Positions 18,105-28,290 of a stretch of DNA of 64,000 nt are shown here, in pieces. The position numbers and the translations under genes are program-made. The notes below the pieces were generated by a model. That model was not told the DNA's origin. It did no database searches and saw only the letters and a program-made list of their open reading frames with translations. Positions within the stretch are counted from its first letter, which is position 1, and every line of letters starts with the position of its first letter. This DNA is from Isochrysis galbana. Lineage: Eukaryota > Haptophyta > Isochrysidales > Isochrysidaceae. The DNA lies in assembly GCA_018136815.1 (NCBI GenBank), contig CM030934.1:4037087-4101086 (forward strand), in the 5' to 3' direction.

Positions 18105-20111
18105 GCATTTCTCCAAAGCCACGGTTCCGCCATCCACATAGTTGGCCTTGAAGGCTTTTTGTTTGGCGGCACCGTATCGCGGCTGGCTCGGTACGTCTTC
18201 CGTGCATCTGAGCGGAATGGTCGTGCTATGCGCTATGTCGTCCTCGACCTGCAGGCCACACATGGAATCGAGGCTTCAGCGTGCACCCTGTTACGACGGC
18301 TCAGGCGGCAATTACGGACGAGAGGCATCACACTACTCATCTCATCGGCCTCTTCCTCCATGGTGGCGTCGATGGCGATGCGAGACAACGTGTCTAAGGC
18401 CGGTGTCCCGGTGCCTCCTGCCCGCCAGTCATCCTCAGTAAAGATATTCGGGGTGGCTCTTGGTGGTGGATTCGTCTGGGACACTGGCGGCAGCGATGCT
18501 CCAGGAGCTGATGGCGATGGCGGCGTCAGCGCCATGCCAATAGGTGGTTCGAAATTTCTGCACCTCCCTTTTTTTCCTGGTGTCGAAGAAGCACTCGAAT
18601 ATTGCGAAGACCAGCTCCTAGCGTTGGGCTCCCCCAACAAGGCATCACGGCCTAGTGTCCAGGCTTCTGGCTGGGGCCCATACTCCATCGGCGGTCCACC
18701 CGCCACGGCAGCTAGAGGCGCAATCGCGCCTGCCACGATGACCCGTCGAAGCGAGTCTTGGTCGCCTGAGCAGGTCCGTCATAAAAATAGCTTCTGGGCT
18801 CCAGAGGGGGCACCATCTGCTCCCCTGCCTACGTTCGACTGCCTCGACGCATCTCATGCAGAAACAAACGATGCTCCTACGCATGGAGCAAGCGCAATGT
18901 GCGAGGCGCTACGATCGTCGACAAATGCTGTTGCACCTAGCTCACAGTCACAGAGTCCGAAATCGTCCGAGGCCACTGAGTTGGAGGGGATTCCCCCTGG
19001 AGCCCGTGCATGCGCAGAGGGTTCTGGCATGCAAACTAGCTCCCAGGGATCTCATGCTCCCTCTGCCACAAGCTCGTTTCGCTCGTCATGCTCCACACCG
19101 ATGGATTACCCAAATCCTGCTTCTGCACTTTCGCGCGAAGAATGGTCGGGTCACCCACCGCCATCTGCCGGTCGAGTGAGGCCCTACTCGCTCGATTCGT
19201 GGGGCACACCTAACTTGCCATTCGCTCCGTCGTCTCTTCCACTCTCTCTTGCGTGGGACGCAGTCGCCGCTATCGGCTCCGAGTGCGTGCTGCGACCAGG
19301 CGAGCTGCTGACCGCACAGGGCAAACTTTCGCGCGAAGTCATTGTGGTGCCCCCTTCCGGTGCTGAGCTGACCATCTCGACTGACTTTGGCTCAAGTGAC
19401 GGGCCACTTCGCCTGGCAACGATGTGCCATGGTGGCGTCTTTGGAGTTGAAGGCGTCTTGCTCGCCCTGCCCGCTGTGGCAACCACAGCGCTAGCAACAG
19501 ACTCGCCGCCTCGCGTCGTCGTGACGCTCTCGTCGGGTCAAGTGCGTGCCGCGCGTCGTTCTCAACCTCTTCTGGTTCAGCAGCTCCTCGCTGCGTCGTA
19601 CGCACAACAGCAGGACTTTTTGTGGATGCTTGCCCGACGCACATCCATTTGGACGGGCGGAGGCCACGCTGGCCCAAAGTTTGACTCCGGCGCTGTCCCT
19701 GCAGAGATGCTGCCAAGCACCGGCGGCATCCCCTCCATTCCCTCAGTTGCATCGATGCCAGAGTCTTTTGGGCGAACGCAGCTTGAATCACTTGTGGCGG
19801 CTCCGTGGCGGGTGGCCGAGGCCAATCGCGGAACTGCTGCACCCCGCTTGTACGGTAACCGCTGCTCGGTCGGTCGCCTCGTTGGCTTGGCCGGTTCATG
19901 GCAACCGCCCGCCGACCAGAGGACGGGCAGTGGGAGCGCAAACCGCTTCCACCCCGACACAACACGCTTGCGGCGTTTTGGAGGGGCCGCCGGTGCGTTT
20001 GGGGTGCGCTTCTCCGGCTCACACCTCGCCACGAGGTCCGGGGCAGGGTCCGACGGCTTAGACGTCGAGACCAGCCCCTCCATTTCACATCATGGGGGCA
20101 TCTCCTTTTGA
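18105..20111 (+). CDS. SulP (SLC26-type) anion transporter C-terminal half: STAS plus cyclic-nucleotide-binding-like domain
   Basis: An exon of 668 codons runs from acceptor TTAG|GCA (18105) to the stop at 20111. It opens with AFLQSHGSAIHIVGLEGFLFGG, the typical first strand of a SulP STAS domain ('LxGxLFFG'). VVLDLQATHGIEASACTLLRRL and a helix-strand unit ending RGITLLISSA follow, which is the STAS core. After a linker, LPFFPGVEEALEYCEDQLL matches the end of STAS in the SulP branch that carries a C-terminal CNB domain (yeast YGR125W-like). A long Ser/Pro-rich insert follows. Then at about 19246-19620 comes a CNB-like fold: LRPGELLTAQG, LATMCHGGVFGVEGVLLALPAVATTALA. The 10-14 membrane helices are missing; they should lie across the gap or have been lost. 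The protein would sit in a membrane and move sulfate or similar anions. Confidence 0.7.
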   Translation, partial: AFLQSHGSAIHIVGLEGFLFGGTVSRLARYVFRASERNGRAMRYVVLDLQATHGIEASACTLLRRLRRQLRTRGITLLISSASSSMVASMAMRDNVSKAGVPVPPARQSSSVKIFGVALGGGFVWDTGGSDAPGADGDGGVSAMPIGGSKFLHLPFFPGVEEALEYCEDQLLALGSPNKASRPSVQASGWGPYSIGGPPATAARGAIAPATMTRRSESWSPEQVRHKNSFWAPEGAPSAPLPTFDCLDASHAETNDAPTHGASAMCEALRSSTNAVAPSSQSQSPKSSEATELEGIPPGARACAEGSGMQTSSQGSHAPSATSSFRSSCSTPMDYPNPASALSREEWSGHPPPSAGRVRPYSLDSWGTPNLPFAPSSLPLSLAWDAVAAIGSECVLRPGELLTAQGKLSREVIVVPPSGAELTISTDFGSSDGPLRLATMCHGGVFGVEGVLLALPAVATTALATDSPPRVVVTLSSGQVRAARRSQPLLVQQLLAASYAQQQDFLWMLARRTSIWTGGGHAGPKFDSGAVPAEMLPSTGGIPSIPSVASMPESFGRTQLESLVAAPWRVAEANRGTAAPRLYGNRCSVGRLVGLAGSWQPPADQRTGSGSANRFHPDTTRLRRFGGAAGAFGVRFSGSHLATRSGAGSDGLDVETSPSISHHGGISF

Positions 20112-20680
20112 GGAGCGCTGGACTGTCCGTGCACTCCCCTACACTGTAGGGTTCCTGAATCCCCCACGGGCACACGGTTCCCTCGCACCTGACATACCTG
20201 CATCCGCACCAGAATCGGTGGCAATATCTCGCGAATATCCACATGATGCAGGTCCCGTCGTGATCTCCTAAGTTTTGCACATCCTGAAGTCTTTGGCATC
20301 GAGCCGAGGAGCTTACTTGACTTCTTCAAGGGAGATACAGGGAAGAGTCAAGTCAACTCTACACACAAGCAACGAGGTAACTAGTTTGTAGTTTTTTGCG
20401 ACGTGTGAGCTTGGCGATGCAACCTTGATGCAGCAACAAATAGTGGCTTGAATCAAGGCGTGCAGTGTCCAGTAGCCTTTTTGTGCATTGCGTTTGAAGC
20501 GCCTTGCAACTTCAACTTCCAACTTGTACACGTACTTGAAAAGAAAAAAACCTTTCAATGCTCTCACACGCGGCCTTGGGTGCTGCTCTAATACAGCCAC
20601 ACCCACGCACCCTCTTACACCTCACACCTCCCCCAAGCTGATTTGCGGCTAGCGTCTTCGCCCCTCGAATTTGATGCCCT
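20112..20680. other. Intergenic, no gene supported
   Basis: Sequence downstream of the SulP-type gene. No domain-bearing frame or RNA gene is recognised. Confidence 0.5.
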
Positions 20681-20682
20681 TT

Positions 20683-20930
20683 TCAGCTGCCTTGTGATTT
20701 GTGCTTGACGGCCACCGTGTAGTGTAGGACGTGTACGTGCGCGCACGATATTCGATTTTCACCGCCGCAAGCAGGCCTATAGGCGGCCTACCTTGCGCGC
20801 TTCAGCTGCCGCTTGTGATTGCTGTGCTTGACGGCCACCGTGTAGTGTACGACGTGTACGGCGCGCGCACGATATTCGATATTCACCGCCGCAAGCAGGC
20901 CTACAGGCGGCCTACCTTGCGCGCGCGCGT
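20683..20930. repeat. Two tandem copies of a 120-bp unit
   Basis: The block TCAGCTGCC...TTGACGGCCACCGTGTAGTGTA...GCACGATATTCGAT...GCCGCAAGCAGGCCTA..AGGCGGCCTACCTTGCGCGC occurs at 20683-20802 and again at 20803-20930, with few differences. Similar but weaker doubling of ATACGAAATAC..GGCG lies at about 21248 and 21341. Confidence 0.75.
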
Positions 20931-22041
20931 TGGGGCGTTGGGGCTTGTTGGCAGCATGGCCATTGGCGCATGCTGCCGCATGCGCCAACAGCAGAGCTAA
21001 CGTGGCCGGGCGCCCGCGCTACTTTCGCTGCGCCTACCTACGTCCGCGCGCTGATAGCTACTACTACTAGTGCATTGGCGCATGAAATGCGCGGCGCGGC
21101 CTGCTGCACCTATGCCTATGCCCGACCGCTGCGTGCGTGCTAAGCGGTGCTCAGCAACGAGCGTGCTCATCTTATGCGCTCTAGCTGCGCTTGCTTGCCG
21201 GAATATATGCATGGCGGCGCGGCTGCGGCGGCGCTACCGAGCAGATACGAAATACGGGCGCGAGAGAAGATTTCATTTGGTCTCTGCCGCCTATATCGCA
21301 GCTAGCTAGCGCGCCGGCATCGGCGCGCTGCTGCGCCAAAATACGAAATACAGGCGAGAAGCGTTCATTTGTTCCCACCCCTCCCCCTCCGTGTTCATAC
21401 CAGACGCGTGCGGGTGCCAATGTCAATGGTCAATGGGCCTGAAGGGCGGGTACATACCGCTTGATCGGGATAGGGACCGGAGGCCAAGCAAGGGGGGGGC
21501 GAGGGTTGGGGGAAGAGGGTAGACTGTATACCGGATGGGGGGGTGGGGCGATGGTATGCCTGATGGGGGGGACGAAGGTTTCTCGGGGAGGGACAAGGGT
21601 ATGATGTTTGCATGATCACGGCCGCCTCTCGCCCTGCGCGCGTAGCGCGAGGCCCCTTGGGCTAGCATTACACAAGCTGACCGGTAGGCTACGGCACGCT
21701 CGCCGAAAGCCCGGCAGCCAACAACTTCAACTTCTCTGCTACTCTTCATTGGTCCAAAAGCTTCTAAATTCTATCCATGCTGTCTATGTGTTGGTGTATT
21801 GTGGAGCGGTTTGCGACGCAGCTGCAGCACGGGCAAGTAGGGCGCCAGAGCGGGAGGCGTTGCAACCGCCACGAATGCTTGGTGTCGGTGAGGCACGTAC
21901 TGACGCGGGCTTGAGCACTAGAGGGTGCACTGGGTGCGTGCCATCCCTCCCCACCCAACACTGCGTCTTGCCACCATTCACCACCCCGGCCATCTTGAAA
22001 CAATTATACTCCTAGGCATTCCCATCAAGTCGCAAAGTGTT
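20931..22041. other. Intergenic, no gene supported
   Basis: GC-rich sequence with runs of G on the plus strand at 21485-21580. No credible coding frame on either strand; the ORFs lack conserved motifs. Confidence 0.5.
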
Positions 22042-23190
22042 TCAGGGATGATATATACGACGCGCAGCAATGAGGGCTGCTGCGCATCCTGAGACCAAGA
22101 GCGACAGGCCGAGGCGTGTAACGAGTGGTAAGCTCTTTGCATGTGGGAGGAGGGAATAAGAGCCCGCTTCGTTCTGTTGAATGTGCTCCTCCGCGGTAGC
22201 GGCCTCCACTACACACAGTGAGGAATACACCACGTCAAAGACGGGTGTGGGGACAGCCTTTGCGGCAGCGAGTCGCAGTAGGGCGCCCAGCTGGTCATGG
22301 AGCTCCGATGGCTTGCCTGCGATGATGTCACGACTTAGAGACGCCGATGAGCCAGCTGGGAGACGCTTCAGATCGGCGCATCGGGCGCCGCGCCATTCCT
22401 CATCAAAGAGACCAGGGTAGCTGATGCCGTATGCTTGTGCTACTGCGCACGACTCAGCAAGCAGGGACTCGTATAGCCTGACTCCGCGCGGAACCGCGAG
22501 TACTTGGTCGATCGAGGCCCGACAGATGGCACAGACCGCGGAAAATGGGCAGATGTTGACAAACTTCTCCCAAACGAAGCGCTCGATGCCTCCATCCTCG
22601 AATGCCGGCACAACCACGTGCATGCTGCCGGCTTGCAGCAGCGCGGCGCGCAACAGGGCGACTGTCCTCGCCAGCGGGCCTGGGCCCGAGCCGCGCTCTC
22701 CAAAAACGATGGTCGGCGGCGCTTTTCGCAGCAGGATCACGCCGGGCTCGCATATCTCCGAGAGAATGAGCGTCATGCCACCGAGGACTGACTCTGGGCC
22801 AAGACCTTCGACGAGGGTGGTGATCGCGTCCATGCCATTGAGCAGCGGCAGCACTGCGGTGGGCGGCCCTCCAGCCGGCCGGATGAGCCGTTTGATGACG
22901 GGCACGACCTGTTGAAGGTGGTAGCCCTTAACGCAGACGATCACGACGTCGAAGGGTTCGGGAGTGGCTGTGGCACCACTGAGCAGGTCCTCGCTGAAGA
23001 GCATGCGCACTGGCTGCACGCAGAAGCTGCCTGTCGGCTCGAGCACCCTCAGCCCGTTGGAGAGGATCGCTGTGGCATGCGCTCCGTCGCGTAGCACGAA
23101 CGTGAGGCTAACGGAGGGGAGGTTGGCGAGCTTCGCGCCAAACCAGCCGCCCACGCCGCCCGCGCCGACGACAGCAACGCGCAGCACCAT
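22042..23190 (-). CDS. Ketopantoate reductase (ApbA/PanE) family protein with C-terminal membrane anchor
   Basis: A 382-residue intronless frame from ATG 23190 to TGA 22042. The N-terminus has the NADP-binding Rossmann motif VAVVGAGGVGGWFGAKL, and VIVCVKGYHLQQVVP follows as the 'K-x-x-x' catalytic-lysine strand. Then come PLLNGMDAITTLVEGLG, VLGGMTLILSEICEPG and the C-terminal helical domain signature FVWEKFVNICPFSAVCAI (family 'KLxxN' motif). The family reduces 2-dehydropantoate to pantoate for CoA synthesis, but many eukaryotic members have unknown substrates. Unusually, the last 30 residues form a hydrophobic helix (LGLSLLVSGCAAALIAA) followed by RRIYHP, which looks like a tail anchor. The start is preceded on the coding strand by a CT-rich tract without AG, so it is probably a true first exon. 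Confidence 0.8.
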   Translation of the reverse strand: MVLRVAVVGAGGVGGWFGAKLANLPSVSLTFVLRDGAHATAILSNGLRVLEPTGSFCVQPVRMLFSEDLLSGATATPEPFDVVIVCVKGYHLQQVVPVIKRLIRPAGGPPTAVLPLLNGMDAITTLVEGLGPESVLGGMTLILSEICEPGVILLRKAPPTIVFGERGSGPGPLARTVALLRAALLQAGSMHVVVPAFEDGGIERFVWEKFVNICPFSAVCAICRASIDQVLAVPRGVRLYESLLAESCAVAQAYGISYPGLFDEEWRGARCADLKRLPAGSSASLSRDIIAGKPSELHDQLGALLRLAAAKAVPTPVFDVVYSSLCVVEAATAEEHIQQNEAGSYSLLPHAKSLPLVTRLGLSLLVSGCAAALIAARRIYHP

Positions 23191-24276
23191 GAGAGAGATG
23201 AGAGAGAGAAAGAGGGGGGGGGGAGGAGAAGGAAGACGAGGAGGAAAGGAGGCGTAGGGATGGAGAGGACGGGCGGGGGGAGGCGGTACCGAGAAGAAGG
23301 GAGGGGGGAGAAGAGAGAGAGAGGGAGGAGAGGGAAGGGGCTCGGCGAAAGAGGTGTGCGTGAAGCGAGGAGGGAGGAGGGTTTGGGGAGAGCGGGGCGG
23401 GGGGGGGGGGCGGGGGCGGGGGGGGGGGGGGGCAGGGGGCGGGGGAGGGGCGGCGCGGCGGAAGAACTCCTAAGGTGGGCGCGGCGTTGGTTCGGCGGGG
23501 GGGGGGGCGGGGGGAAGGGAGAGGGGGGCGGGGGGGGGAAGTAATCTTCCCGTCGGCCTCCTCGTTCCAATCTTTTGCCTCGAGGAACCTCGGTCTTCTG
23601 CGTGAGCCCCCGCGCGTCACGAGAGACGAAGATCTCCCCGAGAGAAGCATGTAGCGAGCAGTGAGAGACGAAAAGGCGGAGAGCCTCGGCGCCTTTCCCT
23701 CCCCCCCGCCCCCCCCCGCCCCCCCCCCCGCAGTCAGGACGGTCTCCGGACGGTGCCTGCCTCACACAAGTCGTGACCTGGAGGGTCCCCCCCCCCGCCC
23801 CCCTTTCATTCCTTTCGTAAAGCACACGATGTTCACGAGATTCCAACGAGCACGGGGCCGAACCTGACCAAATCTGGCTGATCTACAGTTTCGTATTCGG
23901 AAACTCTGCATCTCCCGCAATTGAAAACATGGCCGCCGTCTCGAAATCTCTCGGCGCGAGAAGGCGTCTGGTGATGTGACTCCCTCCCGAGATCGCGCGG
24001 CGGAGATGGCTCGGGGAACGCTGCAGCGGGAGGGGGGGGGGGGGGGGGGAGCCAATCCTAGACAGTGAGCTTTAGTTTACACAAGTGAACGCCAACGGAG
24101 CAGCGAGGCGCCAAGACCGGAGAAAAGAAAACGGCGACCCCCCCGCGGAGGGGGGAGGCCGCCGCTCTCTTCTTTGCTCGTCAGCGTCGCCGCGCGCCGC
24201 GCGCCCCGCCCCAACACACAACACACACACACAAGCACACATCGCCATGTCGACCACCCCAGCCCAGCTTGCGCTC
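23191..24276. repeat. Polypurine, poly-G and poly-C tracts upstream of the reductase gene
   Basis: GA-rich and G-rich runs (23191-23545), C-runs (23697-23735, 23790-23800), a poly-G run (24030-24050) and an (AC)n run (24218-24240). Large frames here encode Arg/Gly or Pro/Ser repeats and are not genes. Confidence 0.8.
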
Positions 24277-25602
24277 TGTCGAGTCGAGCGCTACCGGAGG
24301 GCTCTGAGCCACTCCGTCGCGAGCGGCACCGGCGGCTAGCGCGGCGCTTTGTCCCTCCTCCCCACCGGGAGTCGGGTGAATGAAATTCTGGACTGGGTCG
24401 GGCAACCCCATTCGGGTGTATGGACAGGGAACGAACGGCGAACGAAGGACTGTGGGGCGGCGAGGCGCTCCTAGCGGCCCTAGTGTGTTGGGTTTTAAGA
24501 GATTGTTAGACCTACAAAGAACTCTTCCCTCAGGGAGGGAGCCTAGGCTGCTAGAGTGCAGCGACGCAGCGAACAACGACGGACAAAGAGCCTGAGAACA
24601 ACAGGATACACCGACCCACGAACACACCGGAATCATTCACCCAAACCAAGCAAATTATCAAGCAACCGCGACCCCAAATCACCGATAACTCAAACACGTC
24701 GCGAGAGACGGAGAGAGAGAGCGAGAGAGAGAGAGAGACTCCGCAGCGACGGCCGGAGCGTGTCTCCGTTGTAACTTCCCACGTAGCGGAGAGTCCGAAG
24801 GGGAGCGTCCTGTCGCGCGACCACGGCGATCACTTTGGATACAGATCGCGACGAGATATCTTCACGACCGAATAAATCTTGCCGTTGAGCGTGAACCTTC
24901 TAGACGCTTCTAACGAACAACCCTAAGTAGCAACCAAGGGGAAGAAACACCAAAGGGGCCAAGGGCTTGCATGTAGCTTGCATCAAGGGGAAAGATTCCC
25001 TCACCTAAGAAGCGAACCTACACCGATCTCCAAGGGGAGATGGCAAATTAAACCTCAAATCTCGAGCGGATAGAGCAACCGACTTGCTCGCCAAACACCT
25101 TGACCGAGAAGAAAGAAGCAAGGACCTACAAGCCAAGGGTAGCGGACCTAGGGAATGTGAGAGGAAGTTTCCGAACGCCAACGCCAAACGCCGAACGCGG
25201 GAAGGCAACGAAACCCTAACCAGGCCAAGCAGAACCTACGAAGAACAGGCCTGGACGACAACGAAAGTGAGCAGGTCCCAAGAAAGAACCGGAACCCAAC
25301 AAGAAACGACAAGCCTTGCAAGAAACTAAACAAGCCTTCACAAGGTAACTCGAGAGCCTGAGACAAGCGCGCAGCGAGTGACAGGCGAACTGGCTCCTTT
25401 GGGTCAAGATTGCCCGAAAGGAGGAAACCTGGAATCTAGACCTGACAAACAAGCTAGAAGGAACGAAACAAGAACTCGAATTCTAGATCGCTAGGGACGA
25501 ACCCTACCAACCTAGATGTACCTGAGCTTCACCGTGTGGCCGCACGGCGAAGGACCTGGAAACAAGAGCCTGGAAATCGCATCATCTAGGATGAATGCGA
25601 CA
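24277..25602 (-). repeat. 3' LTR, A type (1326 bp)
   Basis: Inverted counterpart of 10024-11351, similar across its full length, with termini TGTCG (25602 on the minus strand) and CGACA (24277). On the minus strand it is preceded by GTCGGGGGG, a short polypurine tract at the expected place. It keeps the conserved gag ATG and an open gag-start frame, which here runs out into flanking DNA. Confidence 0.85.
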
Positions 25603-25979
25603 CCCCCCGACTAAGATCGAGACGTCTCCCGATGTCGAGCGGTGAACCTGGAAACAGAGACCTGGAACCTGGAACCTGAGCTGACCAGAGGTCAGAATCG
25701 GAACAAGAAGCAACGAAACATAGCGAGCGAAACGTGGAGACAAGAACACCCTTTGGATCCAAAGCGAGCACGAAATCGGCGGCTTAACGCGGCGGCCTCT
25801 TTCGTACGCACTGCCCCACCCACTTCTCCCTTTTACAGGAGCTTTGCTCGGGTGTTGCGCCGGGTGTAGAGCGCAGGCAGCACGCGTTCAGCACCTCCAT
25901 GATTCGCTCTTGAACTCGGAGCCCTAGCCGAGGCGTGGGGCTAGCCTAGAAGGACGGGTCCCTTACCCAAGACATGGGA
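25603..25979 (-). other. Untranslated stretch between pol stop and 3' LTR
   Basis: Short tandem-like runs of (ACCTGGA)n occur near 25645-25680. No coding frame is seen. It ends in the G-rich polypurine tract beside the LTR. Confidence 0.55.
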
Positions 25980-28290
25980 TCAACGGGAGTGGAGCCTGGA
26001 GCGAGTGCGCGAAGACGGCGCATCGAGAACGGGGGGAAGAGGAGTATCCCTGGCCGACGAAGAAGTTGCTTCCGGGGACTCAACATCTTCTGGACAAGTC
26101 TCCTCGACGGAGCGATCATAATCATCAAGCAAATCAGAACAACGACGGAGCAACTCGGAACGAGGCTCCCAGGTGGCTTCTCGAAGAGAATAGCCACGCC
26201 ACTTCACGAGGTACTCGATAGAATCGCCATGGCTACGACGATCGAGCAACTTCTCAACGATGTACTCGTCGTCAGCCAGCGGCTCTTCATCAACGAAAGT
26301 ATGATACGGCCGGAGGTTCGAGATATGCACCTCCTCCTTGACTAACCGGTTCTCCAGATCACGGAGTCGGTACCTAGTGTCGGACAGAGCCTCTACGACG
26401 CGGTAGGGACCCGAGTAGATGAATTGCAACTTGTTGGCATGGCCTGGTAATCGCAGGCAGACGCGATCCCCAGGTTCGAAACGAGCTGGTCTTTGAGACT
26501 TGATCGTAGCGTCACGGACCGACTCAGCCTGAGCGGCTAGGGTAGCCTCGAGAGCGCTGGACCATGAGAGGCGGAGGCTCGCATTGAGCCTGGATGCGTA
26601 CGAGCGAACGTCGGCGGACGCCGCCTCGAGAGCAGTTGGCGAAACGGTCTTCGGATCAGAGAGTTGAGCGGGCAGACGCAGCTCACGCCCAAAGATCAAA
26701 GACGCTGGAGACCGGGAGGTAACACGACCGGAAGAAGCCCTCAACGAGAGGAGTAGGAACGGCAAATGGTCGACCCAATGGCTGCCACCCTCGTTCGAGG
26801 CGCGCATCAAACGAATGAGCGTTTGCTGAGCGCGTTCGACGAAGCCTACACCTTCATGTCGGTACGGCTCTGTACTCGACAAATCAGTCCCGGTGAGCTC
26901 CAGAATACGCGAAACAAGAACCGAACATAGATTCGAACCGGCGTCGGTTCGAAGCTGCCTAGGGACTCCATAACGCGTCACAATCAAGCGGATGAACATG
27001 TCCAAGGCTACTTCCGACGAGGGATCCCCATTCGACGGCTCAGCCTCAATCCATCGAGTGAGCGAGTCGATGAAGACGACCAGCTTGTCGTAACCCGAGA
27101 CTCCAGGCACGAAGTTGTGAGTGGGAGCCAGTGAGAGCACGTCGCAGTAGACCACATCAAAGGGGTAGGTACCCACGGAGAGACCGGAGGGCGACGCTAG
27201 AGCCCTAGGTAGCGGCTTGGCGAGGGTGCACTCGTGGCATTCCCGGACGTAGGATGCAACGTCGGAAGACATGCCAGGCCAGTATACCCGAGTACGAAGA
27301 AGACCAGACATACGAGAAACTCCGAGGTGACCGGAGCGATCGTGGTAGGCGAAGAGGTAGCGAGACCGCAACGAGGGCGGAACATAGAGCACTAGCGAGT
27401 CCGGGTCGGTGGAGTCAAGGACGGTGCGATAGTAGACGAGCCCATCGTGAACGACGAAACGGCGAAACATCTCGGATTGCTGAGCGGGAGCGGGAGCGGG
27501 AGCGACAGGACTGGAACACGAATCATCGTCGGCAATGGGGCCCGAGGCGACGGCCGGCGGAGGCGACCCTTGGCCTGATGGCTCGTGATTGACCGTCTCT
27601 CCTGAACCTAGGAGTGGCTCTACGAACGGATCTTCCGCCAGGGCCGCTCTCATCTCTTCGGAAGTCGGCGTACCCGGAGCCAAATAACTGGACTGGATGG
27701 CGGGCCCGGAATCGGAGGCTCGACGACGAGATCGGTCCAAGGCTTGAAGCCCTCGCGCCGTAGCTACGGAGCGCGTGATGGCAGCCACCGGATGGGACCG
27801 TTCATGCTCGGCTAGAGACTCTGAGCCGGGCTCACGTACCGCTAGCGACGCTGGGCCGGCGAGTGATTCATCTTCGTGTTCCGGCTCCAGGGATGCTAGC
27901 CGGGACAGCCCGTCAGCATCCTGATGAACAGCTCCCGGTTTATGTTCGACATCGAACCGGTAATCAGCCAACTTGAGAGCCCACCGAGTCAGCCGAGAGG
28001 CTGGCCCACCGGCTACTTGATCCTTCATGGTATGCAGCCATCGCAGCGCGGAGTGGTCGACGACTAACTTGAACCGACGCCCCCAAAGGTAGGGTCGCCA
28101 ATTTCGGATTGATTCCAGGGCAGCCAAGAGCTCAATCTCGGTCACCGTCCAGTGGCGTTCGGCCGAGGTGAGACTGCGAGCGTAGTACCCAACGACTCGT
28201 TCACGGTTATCGTCTCCTAGCTGCGAGAGGATGCCGGCGATGCCCAACTTGCTAGCCCCATCGGTCTTGACGATGAAGGATCGACTCGAG
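25980..28290 (-). CDS. pol: A-type pol C-terminal part: RNase H, DD35E integrase, chromodomain
   Basis: The frame ends at 25980. Numbering from position 28367 as residue 1, RNase H begins at FIVKTDGASKLGIAGIL (about residue 32). WTVTEIELLAALESIRNW and VVDHSALRWL follow. The integrase zinc module is H342, H347 (YHDRSGHLG), C377, C380 (CHEC). The catalytic triad is D409 (YCDVL), D475 (TDAGSN) and E511 (FVERAQQ), a D-65-D-35-E spacing. A chromodomain at about 700-755 (EYIVEKLLDRR, EYLVKWRGYS, ATWEP) defines the element as a chromovirus; it would steer integration to particular chromatin. The frame begins at the mosaic joint near 28285, so the upstream RT of this subfamily is missing. No stop interrupts it. 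Confidence 0.9.
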
